Origin: VXMO01 sp965205915 | GTDB taxonomy: Bacteria; Chloroflexota; Dehalococcoidia; UBA6926 | Reading direction: 5' to 3' | Assembly (NCBI GenBank): GCA_965205915.1 | Contig: OZ242191.1 | Coordinates: 1,860,001 to 1,924,000 of the forward strand | Length of the DNA: 64,000 nt | Shown here: positions 40,622 through 49,084 of the stretch, piece by piece | Position numbering within the stretch: the stretch's first letter is position 1 | How the letters are laid out: each line of letters begins with the position of its first letter | Program-made: the position numbers and the translations under genes | The notes under the pieces: generated by a model | Databases searched by the model: none | Told to the model about the DNA's origin: nothing | The model's input: the letters and a program-made list of their open reading frames with translations, nothing else

Positions 40622-40628
40622 CGGCTAA

Positions 40629-40634
40629 AGTATA
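40629..40634 (-). promoter_or_regulatory. -10-like TATACT 7 nt before the amidohydrolase start
   Basis: Minus-strand TATACT ends 7 nt before the ATG at 40621 and no Shine-Dalgarno is present in the short space. No -35 match. Fits leaderless transcription. Confidence 0.55.
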
Positions 40635-40676
40635 GAGAAACAGGCGCGCGACACCCCAACCGGGTTGTGAGGCAGA

Positions 40677-41795
40677 ATGACGCAGACGATTCTTGATGCC
40701 ACGGGGCCGGACAATGCTCCTCCGTCACGTTCTCGCGTGGCGATCGTGTACACGACGCCGGAGACGGTGCTGGACGACATCGGCCACGTCATGCGCCTCG
40801 CGGGCTACAAGGAAACCCTCAATCCGTCCGCCGCGACGCTGCTCAAAATCAATATCACCTGGCAGCTCTGGTACCCCGCCGTTTCGACCACGCCTTGGCA
40901 GCTGGACGGCGTGATCAAGACGCTGAAAGAGGATGGATTCAATGACCTGATTGCCGCGCACAACGGCACGGTCGTCGTGGATGCCAAGGTTGGGGAGGTC
41001 AACAACAAACACCTGCCGGTGATTGAGAAGCACAACATTCCCAACATGCACCTTGAGGACGTGGAATGGATGCACTTTGAGCCGGCATCGAAAATGCGCG
41101 TGCTGGGCGACATATTCCCCGACGGTCTCACGATTCCGGCGGTCTTTCCCGGCAAGAACATTGTTCACTTGCCGACAATGAAGACCCACGTATTCACGAC
41201 CATGACGGGCGCGATGAAGAACGCGTTCGGAGGCCTGCTGAACCACCGCCGCCACTGGACCCACTCCGTCATCCATGAAACCCTCGTGGATTTGCTCGCG
41301 ATTCAGAAAGAGATTCATCCCGGCTTGTTCGCCGTCATGGATGGCACATTTGTCGGTGACGGCCCCGGCCCGCGCGCCATGAAATGGCAGACCAAGAACA
41401 TCCTGTTGGCATCCGCGGATCAGGTGGCCATCGACGCAATATCCGCCAAACTCATGGGCATCGATCCCATGTCCATCAAGTTCATCCGTCTCGCGCATGA
41501 GGCGGGGCTGGGCACGGGCGACCCTCGTGAGATCGACATCGTTGGAGAGGACGTGTCCGAGGTCAACTGGCATCTCAAGGCAAGCGAGGACACATTCGCG
41601 AGCCGCGGCCAGAAACTAATCTATTGGGGTCCGCTCAAGCGTCTCGAACACTTGCTGCTGAGGACAGTGATTGCGCCGTGGTCCTACGCCGCATCCAACC
41701 TTTATTTCAACGGCTACTGGTACAATGCAATTGGGCGAGGCAGGGCACGAAAGGCGCTTGAAACGCCGTGGGGAAAGCTGTTTCGTTCCTACTAA
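40677..41795 (+). CDS. DUF362-family protein
   Basis: 372 residues. DUF362 hallmark segments: LLKINITWQLWYPAVST near the front, NIVHLPTMKTHVFTTMTGAMKNAFGGLL in the middle (in part), and FAVMDGTFVGDGPGPRAM with ADQVAIDAISAKLMG. No iron-sulfur cysteine clusters, unlike some DUF362 proteins. Function unknown. GAGGC ribosome site. Followed by an EcsC-like gene after 32 nt. Confidence 0.82.
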   Translation: MTQTILDATGPDNAPPSRSRVAIVYTTPETVLDDIGHVMRLAGYKETLNPSAATLLKINITWQLWYPAVSTTPWQLDGVIKTLKEDGFNDLIAAHNGTVVVDAKVGEVNNKHLPVIEKHNIPNMHLEDVEWMHFEPASKMRVLGDIFPDGLTIPAVFPGKNIVHLPTMKTHVFTTMTGAMKNAFGGLLNHRRHWTHSVIHETLVDLLAIQKEIHPGLFAVMDGTFVGDGPGPRAMKWQTKNILLASADQVAIDAISAKLMGIDPMSIKFIRLAHEAGLGTGDPREIDIVGEDVSEVNWHLKASEDTFASRGQKLIYWGPLKRLEHLLLRTVIAPWSYAASNLYFNGYWYNAIGRGRARKALETPWGKLFRSY

Positions 41796-41827
41796 AGTTG
41801 CGCGCGTGAAAAGGGAGTGTGAGTATC

Positions 41828-42730
41828 ATGCGGATGCGCGGTCGGAACATCTTGAAGAGGGTCACGATGTCAGTAGGACGAACTGGCAACGACGCCGCGA
41901 CCCTTGAGATAGAAGACGGTCATCACGTTGCCGACCATCACGTTGCCGAAGAACGGCTCGAGAAAGAGGCCGCGGCGCTCGAGGACGAGAACGGCACCCT
42001 CGAACTCGTTGAGTCAGGCCATGATGATCGGGTCTGGCAACGCGTCTTGCACGCGGCCCTCGCCGATCCCGGTGTCAAGGTGGATCGCGAGAAATTCTTG
42101 CGGTCCGCCTTGAATTCAATTGCCGACGAAGAGCAACTCGAAAAGGCCATTGAGACGCGGCCGGCTTTGGCAGGCGTTGAACTCGAGAAAATCGACGGAC
42201 GCGCAAACGTCCTCATTCGGAAGCACGTCGCCCGCGCCTCGGGTATCTCCTTTGCTGCCGGCCTCCCAGGCGGATTCGCCATGCTTGGCACGATTCCGGC
42301 CGACCTCGCGAAATATTTCTACCACCTCACCGTCATGTCGCAGGAATTGGCCTACCTCTACGGCTGGCCGGACTTGCTCCATGAGGGCGAGTTGGACGAA
42401 ATTGCGCAGGCCGACATCACCATGTTCATCGGAGCAATGATGGGCGTCAGCGCGGCGAAGCAGGGTCTGCGGCAGCTTTCGGCGCGCGCCATGGAACATC
42501 ACGCGTCCGCCATGTTGGCCAAGCGCGTTGGCCGCTACATCAGCGTCAAGATCACCAAGGACACCTTCACTCGCGGCTTTGCCAAGGCGATTCCGCTCTT
42601 AGGTGGTATTCTGGGCGCCGGTATGACGGCGTCTACCATGCTGCCAATGGCGCGTCACCTCAAGCATGACCTCTCTCAGCTTGATTACGCCCTGACGGAC
42701 ACGCCGATAGAGGGCCACGAAGACGAGTAG
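41828..42730 (+). CDS. EcsC-like protein
   Basis: 300 residues from the ATG at 41828 (GGGAG about 10 nt upstream); the ATG at 41867 with GAGGG is an alternative. After a Glu/His-rich N-terminus there is an amphipathic/hydrophobic core resembling EcsC: AAGLPGGFAMLGTIPADLAKYFYHLTVMSQELAYLYGWPDL (in part), FIGAMMGVSAA, and KAIPLLGGILGAGMTASTM. EcsC-type proteins associate with membranes; the role is not settled. Co-directional with the DUF362 gene. Confidence 0.7.
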   Translation: MRMRGRNILKRVTMSVGRTGNDAATLEIEDGHHVADHHVAEERLEKEAAALEDENGTLELVESGHDDRVWQRVLHAALADPGVKVDREKFLRSALNSIADEEQLEKAIETRPALAGVELEKIDGRANVLIRKHVARASGISFAAGLPGGFAMLGTIPADLAKYFYHLTVMSQELAYLYGWPDLLHEGELDEIAQADITMFIGAMMGVSAAKQGLRQLSARAMEHHASAMLAKRVGRYISVKITKDTFTRGFAKAIPLLGGILGAGMTASTMLPMARHLKHDLSQLDYALTDTPIEGHEDE

Positions 42731-42766
42731 CGTCGGGATGCGTACTAAATAAAGACCGAGCTACTT

Positions 42767-43708
42767 CTATCTGCCCCGCTCCTTGCGGATGGCAGAAAAG
42801 TCCTCCCTGCGCCAACGATACGGCGAATGGACGATTGTCCCCGGCTCCGTAACCGTCTCGAGCAGATTCAGGGCGTCCTCAACAATCGTGAGCTGTTGAT
42901 CCACATTGCCCGGCTGTCCGAACGGCTGCCCATAAGGGTGTTTCACAAATAACGATCGAGGCGGCTTGACGCGCATCGGCTGTTGCAAGCCCTGGTTCAC
43001 CACCACCGTTGAGATTCCGTGCTCTTCGAGAACCCGCGCGATCAGCCCGCCGGACTGATTGCAGATCGGTCAAGTCGTTCCCACAAGCGCCGCGTCAACA
43101 TTATCTGCACTGAGCATTCGTGCCACTTCCGGCGCAGTTTCCTCCATCAGGCGCGGGATATTGTCGCCTACGATATAGCCCATGAAACCGAACGTGTCGT
43201 CGGCAAGCGACCCGATCGCGTTCTCAGCCGCAATCTCCCGCAGCCGTTCGATGGGAAAAATGACGTTGATGTCCTTCTCCGCGTTGGACTTGTCGTAATG
43301 CTCGTGAAAGATGCCCAGATCGGACGCCGAAGCGTTGGACGGAATAACGCGGAAGGACGGATCATCATCCACGAAAGACTCCTGCGCGTCCCGCATATAG
43401 ACGCCGCCCGTTGTGATCAGGGCAACGCGCGCGTCAGCAAGTGAACGCTCAAAAGGAGTCCACGGCGACGAGTCAAACGAAATCGCATTGGGGTTCACAC
43501 GAGAGATGAGGTCGCGTTCCCACTCACCGAGATAGTCGTCCACTCGTGACCAGTTGCCGTCGTCATAGGAGAGCAGCGCGGCCTCATAGAGCCCATTGAA
43601 AAAGCGAACCGCCTCCTCTTCAGGCAGTCGTTCCACCCGAATCTTGGAGAACGCCATGTTCTCAATGGAGGGCGGAAGTCGCCCCAGATCACGCAGTTCA
43701 ATGGGCAT
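42767..43708 (-). CDS. Selenoprotein of the GrdB/PrdB reductase family (UGA = selenocysteine)
   Basis: 313 residues if the in-frame TGA at 43070-43072 is read as selenocysteine. Before it, 212 residues match the glycine/sarcosine/betaine/D-proline reductase selenoprotein B family: SPWTPFERSLADARVALITTGGVY (in part), HEHYDKSNAEKDINVIFPIERL (in part), GFMGYI and the APEVARML-x-ADNVDAALVGTT lead. After it the same frame stays open for 100 residues with the family's downstream motifs: PICNQSGGLIARVLEEHGI, VVVNQGL, and VKPPRSLFVKHPYGQPFGQPG. The redox motif is U213-x-x-C216. Reading TGA as stop would split one conserved domain. A SECIS-like hairpin follows directly. Adjacent to a molybdenum hydroxylase operon; it lacks the partner GrdE/PrdA-type subunits, so the reaction is unknown. 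Confidence 0.88.
43041..43059 (-). promoter_or_regulatory. SECIS-like hairpin downstream of the UGA codon
   Basis: In the mRNA an 8-bp stem (AUCAGUCC / GGGCUGAU-type, with one U-G pair) closes a GGC loop; the loop starts 18 nt after the UGA. G in the first loop positions, stem length and distance all fit the known bacterial SECIS pattern recognised by SelB. Pairing was worked out by eye. Confidence 0.7.
43070..43072 (-). other. Recoded UGA (selenocysteine) codon
   Basis: TGA between ...LVGTT and PICNQ..., at the place where family members carry Cys or Sec of the (C/U)PxC motif. Requires selA, selB, selC and selD elsewhere in the genome; none is in this window. Confidence 0.85.
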
Positions 43709-43740
43709 CGCTATGTTTCTCGTCTCCGGCTTGTCCGGTG

Positions 43741-44157
43741 CTACACCGGCCGCCAGTATTCGTAAACCAGGGTCAATTCCTTGAGGTACGTCTCCTCGTC
43801 ATCGCATTCCCACTGGCGGATTTCGCGCGCAAGCTCGCAGAAAGCCATGCTTGGCCGCCTGCTATGGCTGTTGACGACGATAACGCCAAGCAAGGGCCGT
43901 CCCGCCTCCGCCTCAATCTCCGCGACGCGCATCAGGATGGGATCAGAGTTCATGCCGTTAACGCCCGGCTCACCTAGCTGAGAGGCGAATTGCGAATAGG
44001 TGATGCGCTGACCGTTGCGCGCGATCGGTATAAGAAGCTGTCGCGCGCGCTCAATCAACTCGGCGTCCGGCTCGAACTCTGCGGTCTCTCCGGCCTCGGC
44101 CTCACGTTGTCTGTTAATCGCCTGTACGATCAGCGATGGGTCGGGTTCGTAACTCAT
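43741..44157 (-). CDS. Uncharacterised small-domain protein, paralogue of the next gene
   Basis: 138 residues. The conserved part runs from about 36 to 135: LLIPIARNGQRITYSQFASQLG, GRPLLGVIVVNSHSRRPSMAFCELAREI and an acidic end with YEYWRPV. The same pattern (ITY-x5-A, GR-LL-V-V, FF/FC-LA-E-, W) appears in the gene at 44187. I do not know a named family. The ITYG-x-x-A stretch recalls the helix-turn-helix region of alkyltransferase-like proteins, but the PCHR active site is absent. It lies between the selenoprotein and its paralogue with ~30-nt gaps. Confidence 0.65.
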   Translation of the reverse strand: MSYEPDPSLIVQAINRQREAEAGETAEFEPDAELIERARQLLIPIARNGQRITYSQFASQLGEPGVNGMNSDPILMRVAEIEAEAGRPLLGVIVVNSHSRRPSMAFCELAREIRQWECDDEETYLKELTLVYEYWRPV

Positions 44158-44186
44158 GCTTAAGAAATCATCCCCATCTGTCTCGG

Positions 44187-44882
44187 TCAGGAATCGTCAG
44201 AGCGCCGCCGCCTGCGACGCGCAATGAATTCGGAGACCGTACGCCCGGCTTGGCGACTGCGTTGTGGAACTTTCGCAACGTTCCAAAACCTGCGGCCTTG
44301 CACCATGAGTCGTCCGCCCACCTGGGTCGCGCCGTCCTTAACGCCTCCGCCGGCTTCCACCACCCCATGCGCAATTCTATAAATCGGACTCGCTTTCTCT
44401 TCTTCGAGTAGGCGGTCATCCTCTGCGTCCTCATCAAGGTCCATTGGCTTATAGTCAGAATCTTCCTGGGAATCGTCCGACGACTCTGCTTCATCGCTCG
44501 ATGCTTCCGTGTTCGTCGGCTGCTCAGGCCGTTCCTGCCAGCGCGCTGTTACGCGCTCAACTTCCTCGCGGAAGAACTGTTCTTCGTCGTCGAACTGGTG
44601 CCCCAACTCATGAGCCAGCCGGAAAAACCCGATGCCGGGTGTGCCCTCACGCTGTCGGATAACGAGGACGCTGAGTAAGCCTCGTCCTGCCGCATTCTCC
44701 GAACGAGAAAGTTCATTTAGCGTGTCAGTGAATTGGGTGCTCTGAGGGCTGAGCAGCATGGCGGTGGCCATTTCACCATAGGTGATCGTCCGCCCTTCTC
44801 GTGCTCGTGCAACCAGGATTTCCCAGGCGCGAGCTAGAAGCCCGATGGTGTGTCCTTCCTGACCCTCTTCGGCAGCACACAT
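44187..44882 (-). CDS. Uncharacterised small-domain protein with an acidic linker and basic tail
   Basis: 231 residues. Residues ~15-120 repeat the domain of the previous gene: ILVARAREGRTITYGEMATA, GRGLLSVLVIRQREGTPGIG, FFRLAHELGHQFDDEEQFF. HELGH looks like a zincin motif (HExxH), though in this family context it may be accidental. Then comes a strongly acidic Ser/Glu/Asp stretch (about 125-165) and a C-terminus rich in Arg (IARRRRRRSDDS). Probably cotranscribed with the Mo-hydroxylase gene 19 nt upstream. Confidence 0.65.
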   Translation of the reverse strand: MCAAEEGQEGHTIGLLARAWEILVARAREGRTITYGEMATAMLLSPQSTQFTDTLNELSRSENAAGRGLLSVLVIRQREGTPGIGFFRLAHELGHQFDDEEQFFREEVERVTARWQERPEQPTNTEASSDEAESSDDSQEDSDYKPMDLDEDAEDDRLLEEEKASPIYRIAHGVVEAGGGVKDGATQVGGRLMVQGRRFWNVAKVPQRSRQAGRTVSEFIARRRRRRSDDS

Positions 44883-44901
44883 GGCCGTCCCCCTCTGTCG
44901 T

Positions 44902-47142
44902 CTACTTCTGAATAGCCAGGTAAACCTTCTCGGCGGTGATTGGCAGGCTCTCTACGCGAGCGCCGATGGCGTCTGCAACAGCGTTCGCTATAGCCGGAGC
45001 GGCCATGCTGTTTGCATGCTCGCCGATGCCGCGCGCCTTGAGCGGTCCGTGACCGTTGTCGGACTCTATCACCACAACCTCCAGGCTGGGAATATCGCGC
45101 GCCGTTGGCAGCTTCATGTCCGCGAATGACGGGTTCATTATTCGCCCGCTCTCGTCGTAGAAGAGTCCCTCCATCAGGGCCGAGCCAATGGACTGCACAA
45201 TCCCGCCCTCAATCTGGCTGGTGAAGCCCATCGGATTCAGCACCCGGCCCGTCTCATGCACCGCCGTATAGCGCAGCGGAGTGATCTCCGCCGTATCGGA
45301 GTCGACGGACACATCCACCACATGCACGCCGTAGCCATTCCATGGGCTGTCAAAGCCCTCCATCTCGTCCGTCCGCGCGCCAACCGGCTCGCCGAAACGC
45401 CGCGCGATGTCCTCAATGGCGATGCGTTCATCAGTGTTCGCGCCGTTGACAACGTGACCGGCCTCGATGGTCAGCCGCTCCTCGTTCCAACCCATGAACT
45501 CGGATGTCAGCCGCTGGAGTCGACCCTTAACCTCTTGTGATGCGTTGAATCCCGCTGTGCTGAACATGCGCGCCCCGCGGCTGCCCGCGATGCCCATGTC
45601 GCCTGTCTTGCCCTCACGCGTCGACCACGTGACGACATCGATACGGTTGATCGGGATATCAAGTTCATCCGCCACTATCTGAGCGACGATTGTGCCTGTG
45701 CCCGTTCCGGGATCGAAGACAGGGTGGTTGACCTCCACGCGTCCGTTCTCCAGCACCTTGATGGCCACGCTGCCCGTCGCGCCGATCTGCGAGTGGCTTC
45801 CGATGGCAACTCCGCGCCCAACACCCTCCGGCTTGGGCTCGTAATAGCCTGCCGCCTCAGCTGCTCGCCGCAATGCTGCGCCGGCCTGCACATTCTGCCA
45901 CTCCTCGCCCGTCGGATACTCCTCTCCGGGCTCAACGACGTTGTGCATCCGAAAGTCCATCGGATCCATACCGATTGCTCGTGCAAGAACGTCCATGTGG
46001 GATTCACCGGCAAAGTGGCCCTGAACGTGTCCGGGCGCCCGGGCGTACGTGCATGGCGACGTGTTGGTGTAGACCTGGTGTGAATCCACCTTCACGTTCG
46101 CGATGCGATACGGCCCCACGATCTCAAGGATGCCTATGATAGCGGGCAGGGGGGCGTACGCCGCATAGCCGCCGCCGGCAAAGTGAATCTCAGACTCCCA
46201 CGCGGTTATCGCGCCGTCATTCTTCACGCCGGCCTTGACGCGCATCGTCGCCGGATGCCGCATCATCATGTTCTGGAACTCTTCGTCGTATTCAATCGTC
46301 CACTTGATGGGACGCCCCGTGCGCTTCGTGAACTCATAGGCGAGCGCAACCTCGGTGCCCGACGACTTGCCGCCGAATGAGCCGCCGACGTAGTTGAAAT
46401 TGAAATTGATCGCGTCGTCGTCAAGGCCGTACAGCCGCGCCAGTTCGGCCTGCGCCCCCGTCGGTGAGTCGTTCGCATTCCAAACCTGAACGATGCCCTC
46501 ATCGTCCACGTAGACAAGGCAGGCATGTGGCTCCAGGTAACCCTGATGGAGCAGGGGAGTCTTGTACGTTCGCTCTATGACGTGATCCGCATCCGCGAAA
46601 CCGGCATCAAGGTCGCCCTTGGCGAAATGAACACCGGCGTACCTGTTGGGGTGCTCATCACGCGGCGGCATACCCTCATACGACCCCGCCTCCGGGTGCA
46701 GGATGGGCGCGTCCGGCGCCATCGCGTCCACCGCATCGAGAATCGCCGGAAGCTCCTCATACTCGATGTCAATCAGCGCGATGGCCTGCTGCGCGATGTC
46801 CTCATCGTCGGCTACGACGGCGGCGACCTTGTCACCTACCAGCATCACCTTGTCCCACGCGAGAATTGGCATGTCCTTAATCATCGTCCCGGTCAGGATG
46901 CCCTTGACATCCTCTCCCGTCAGCACGAGTTGCACACCGGGCATCGCGCTTGCGGCGGACGCATCGACTGAAATGATGCGCGCGTGTGGGAATGGGCTGC
47001 GCAGGACCTTCATCCACAGCATGCCCGGCATCTGGGCGTCGAGTCCGTAAATCGCCGAGCCGGTCACCTTTTCAGGCCCATCGACGCGCGGAACCGATTG
47101 ACCGACCAGCTTTGGACCGCCACCCTCGGCAGTTGATGTCAC
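44902..47142 (-). CDS. Xanthine dehydrogenase-family molybdenum-binding subunit
   Basis: 746 residues, aldehyde oxidase/xanthine dehydrogenase large subunit (CoxL/XdhA-like). I chose the GTG at 47140-47142 (VTSTAEGGGPKLVGQ) because AGGGGG lies upstream; the frame is open from a GTG at 47193. N-terminal a/b hammerhead: VPRVDGPEKVTGSAIYGLD. Mo-cofactor region: NFNYVGGSFGGKSSGTEVALA, YARAPGHVQGHFAGESHMD, and the catalytic Glu in KARGIGEHANSMAAPAIANA. No FAD or 2Fe-2S subunit is adjacent, so electron acceptors are unknown. It heads the operon that ends with the selenoprotein. Confidence 0.88.
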   Translation of the reverse strand: MTSTAEGGGPKLVGQSVPRVDGPEKVTGSAIYGLDAQMPGMLWMKVLRSPFPHARIISVDASAASAMPGVQLVLTGEDVKGILTGTMIKDMPILAWDKVMLVGDKVAAVVADDEDIAQQAIALIDIEYEELPAILDAVDAMAPDAPILHPEAGSYEGMPPRDEHPNRYAGVHFAKGDLDAGFADADHVIERTYKTPLLHQGYLEPHACLVYVDDEGIVQVWNANDSPTGAQAELARLYGLDDDAINFNFNYVGGSFGGKSSGTEVALAYEFTKRTGRPIKWTIEYDEEFQNMMMRHPATMRVKAGVKNDGAITAWESEIHFAGGGYAAYAPLPAIIGILEIVGPYRIANVKVDSHQVYTNTSPCTYARAPGHVQGHFAGESHMDVLARAIGMDPMDFRMHNVVEPGEEYPTGEEWQNVQAGAALRRAAEAAGYYEPKPEGVGRGVAIGSHSQIGATGSVAIKVLENGRVEVNHPVFDPGTGTGTIVAQIVADELDIPINRIDVVTWSTREGKTGDMGIAGSRGARMFSTAGFNASQEVKGRLQRLTSEFMGWNEERLTIEAGHVVNGANTDERIAIEDIARRFGEPVGARTDEMEGFDSPWNGYGVHVVDVSVDSDTAEITPLRYTAVHETGRVLNPMGFTSQIEGGIVQSIGSALMEGLFYDESGRIMNPSFADMKLPTARDIPSLEVVVIESDNGHGPLKARGIGEHANSMAAPAIANAVADAIGARVESLPITAEKVYLAIQK

Positions 47143-47291
47143 AATACTACCCCCTGAATTTGATAACGAATCTATAGCCGCATTGTACCGCACGCCTGCC
47201 TGATTCCGCGCCTATGGCAACCCTTGCGCGCCCGCTGATACACTCTATTTGGAACACAACACCATAACGACTGGGCAGGGGGAAGACACTA

Positions 47292-48086
47292 ATGCCGACC
47301 GTTCAGACAAACGGAATCGATACCGCCTACACGGATCAGGGTCAGGGCGACGGGTCGGCCGTCGTCCTCATTCACGGCTTTCCGTACAATAAGTCCATGT
47401 GGGATGACCAGGTCGCGGCCCTCTCAGGCAGCAATCGAGTCATCACGTACGACCTGCGCGGGCACGGCGAGTCCGGCGCAACCACTGAGACCTACACCAT
47501 GGAGATGCTTGCAGACGATTTGCATGATCTCATTGAAGAGCTGGGACTCGGCGAAGTCGCGTTGGGCGGCTTCTCCATGGGCGGGTACGTCGCGCTGGCA
47601 TTCGCTGCCGCCTACCCTGAACACATCGACAAACTAATGCTGCTCGATACCCGGCACCTCCCCGATTCTGCGCAGGCCGCAGAAGGACGTGAGAACCTGG
47701 CAAAGCAGGTTGAGGCGGACGGCGTTGAGGGCGTGGCTGCGGGTTTGCCGGCCCGAATGCTGACTGAGGCCACTGTCAACGGCAGGCCGGACGTGGCAGC
47801 AAAGGCGTCCGACATGATCCGGGCAGCCTCCCCCGCCGGTGTCGCCGGTGCTGCGCGCGGCATGGCCGTCCGAATTGATCAGTCCGATTTGTTGCCCTCA
47901 ATCGCTGTCCCCACGCTTATCGTCGTCGGTGAACAGGACGCTATCACTCCGCCCGCCGATGCAGAGTCGATGGCCGCCGCGATCTACAATTCAAAACTGG
48001 TCAAAATCCCGGAGGCGAGTCATCTCTCCAACCTGGACAAACCGGACGAGTTCAATACGGCACTGATTGATTTTCTTAACGCGTAA
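47292..48086 (+). CDS. Alpha/beta hydrolase
   Basis: 264 residues. Oxyanion HGFP at 28-31, nucleophile S95 in GGFSMGGYVAL, acid Asp in VVGEQDAITPP, and His in PEASHLSNLDKPDEF. Close to the 3-oxoadipate enol-lactonase/haloperoxidase-like group; substrate cannot be told. AGGGGGAAG ribosome site. Divergent from the Mo-hydroxylase gene across a 149-nt gap. Confidence 0.88.
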   Translation: MPTVQTNGIDTAYTDQGQGDGSAVVLIHGFPYNKSMWDDQVAALSGSNRVITYDLRGHGESGATTETYTMEMLADDLHDLIEELGLGEVALGGFSMGGYVALAFAAAYPEHIDKLMLLDTRHLPDSAQAAEGRENLAKQVEADGVEGVAAGLPARMLTEATVNGRPDVAAKASDMIRAASPAGVAGAARGMAVRIDQSDLLPSIAVPTLIVVGEQDAITPPADAESMAAAIYNSKLVKIPEASHLSNLDKPDEFNTALIDFLNA

Positions 48087-48182
48087 AGCCGGGCCGCCAT
48101 TGGCCCAAACGACTCCAGTAGCGCGCGCCACCAGGCACGGCGTGGTTCATTGCGATTGTCCTGCAATCGGCAGGTGGGCTTG

Positions 48183-48617
48183 ATGTCCACCCACCGTATC
48201 GGCCTTGAGACCATGAACGAAGGGCAGGAGTTCCCGCCGACCCCGCTTGACTTGAGCCGTGAGGCTGTTTTGCGACTCCTGGAGTCTCTGTACGCCCAGT
48301 TGCCGCGGGACACAGACGGTGTGGATCTTGTCCCGCCCTCGGCCTTGGCCTCGCTCTCGCTCGCCGCGCTGCTTCGTCATACCGCCTTGCCTGCCGGTAG
48401 TCTGCACATCTCGCAGGAAATCAGGATTGATCGGGCAATCCACGTTGACTCACACGCCATATGCACGGCGGTCGTTTCAACAATATCGAACAAGGCCGGC
48501 CTAACCTTTGTCTCGCTTGATTTCAGCGTCGCCGGCTCCGGTGCCCATGAGCGCGACAGCGGGGAAATTCTCGCCACCGGCTCCAGCACGGTCATGTTCC
48601 CTGAAGTCGACGCATGA
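48183..48617 (+). CDS. Hot-dog-fold FAS1-like dehydratase-type protein
   Basis: 144 residues from the ATG at 48183 (AGGTGG upstream; frame open from 48150). Pattern of the N-terminal MaoC-like/FAS1 dehydratase half: GQEFPPTPLDLSREAVLRLL, VPPSALASLSLAALL, LHISQEIRIDRAIHVDS, then a beta-rich end. It lacks an obvious catalytic Asp/His set of its own. It is paired with a MaoC gene 13 nt downstream, so the two may form a heterodimeric acyl-CoA hydratase (inference). Confidence 0.62.
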   Translation: MSTHRIGLETMNEGQEFPPTPLDLSREAVLRLLESLYAQLPRDTDGVDLVPPSALASLSLAALLRHTALPAGSLHISQEIRIDRAIHVDSHAICTAVVSTISNKAGLTFVSLDFSVAGSGAHERDSGEILATGSSTVMFPEVDA

Positions 48618-48630
48618 GGACGATGGCACG

Positions 48631-49032
48631 ATGACGAACAGCGAGTCGGGATCCGAACGCCCTGTCACGCAGGAACGCATCGACGCCTATGCGGAGGCCT
48701 CCGGCGACCACAATCCGCTCCACGTCGATCCCGAATTCGGAGCCACGACGCAATTTGGCGGCACGATCGCGCACGGCATGATCCTGTTTGGCTACATGTC
48801 GGACGCGCTTTCGCAGGCTTACGGCGCGTCGTGGTCCGAGAGCGGGAGGATGCGAGCGCGGTTTCGAGCACCTGCGCGTCCGGGGGACGTTGTCACCGTA
48901 TCGGTAGAAGAGCGCGGACGCCATCCACGAGACGATGGCACAATAGATGTGCATTGCATCGTAGAATGTTGGAAAGCCGAACCGCGCGAACGTCTCGCGA
49001 CAGGTGACGCGATACTGACTTTGACAAAATGA
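48631..49032 (+). CDS. MaoC-type enoyl-CoA hydratase/dehydratase
   Basis: 133 residues from the ATG at 48631. Hydratase 2 motif YAEASGDHNPLHVDPEFG contains the catalytic Asp and His; GGTIAHGMILFGYMSDAL and the beta-sheet RARFRAPARPGDVVTVSVEE complete the hot-dog fold. Acts on 2-enoyl thioesters in relatives. Part of a lipid gene run that continues with plsX and fabG. Confidence 0.85.
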   Translation: MTNSESGSERPVTQERIDAYAEASGDHNPLHVDPEFGATTQFGGTIAHGMILFGYMSDALSQAYGASWSESGRMRARFRAPARPGDVVTVSVEERGRHPRDDGTIDVHCIVECWKAEPRERLATGDAILTLTK

Positions 49033-49084
49033 CAAGGGCATGGCGGACACACATGGCAACAGCGCCCGTTTGGAGGACGAGAAC

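Noticed and set aside
44187..44882. HELGH in the 44187 protein as a zinc protease site
   Set aside because: The paralogue has REI in the equivalent place, so the HExxH is probably coincidental; no further zincin motif is present.
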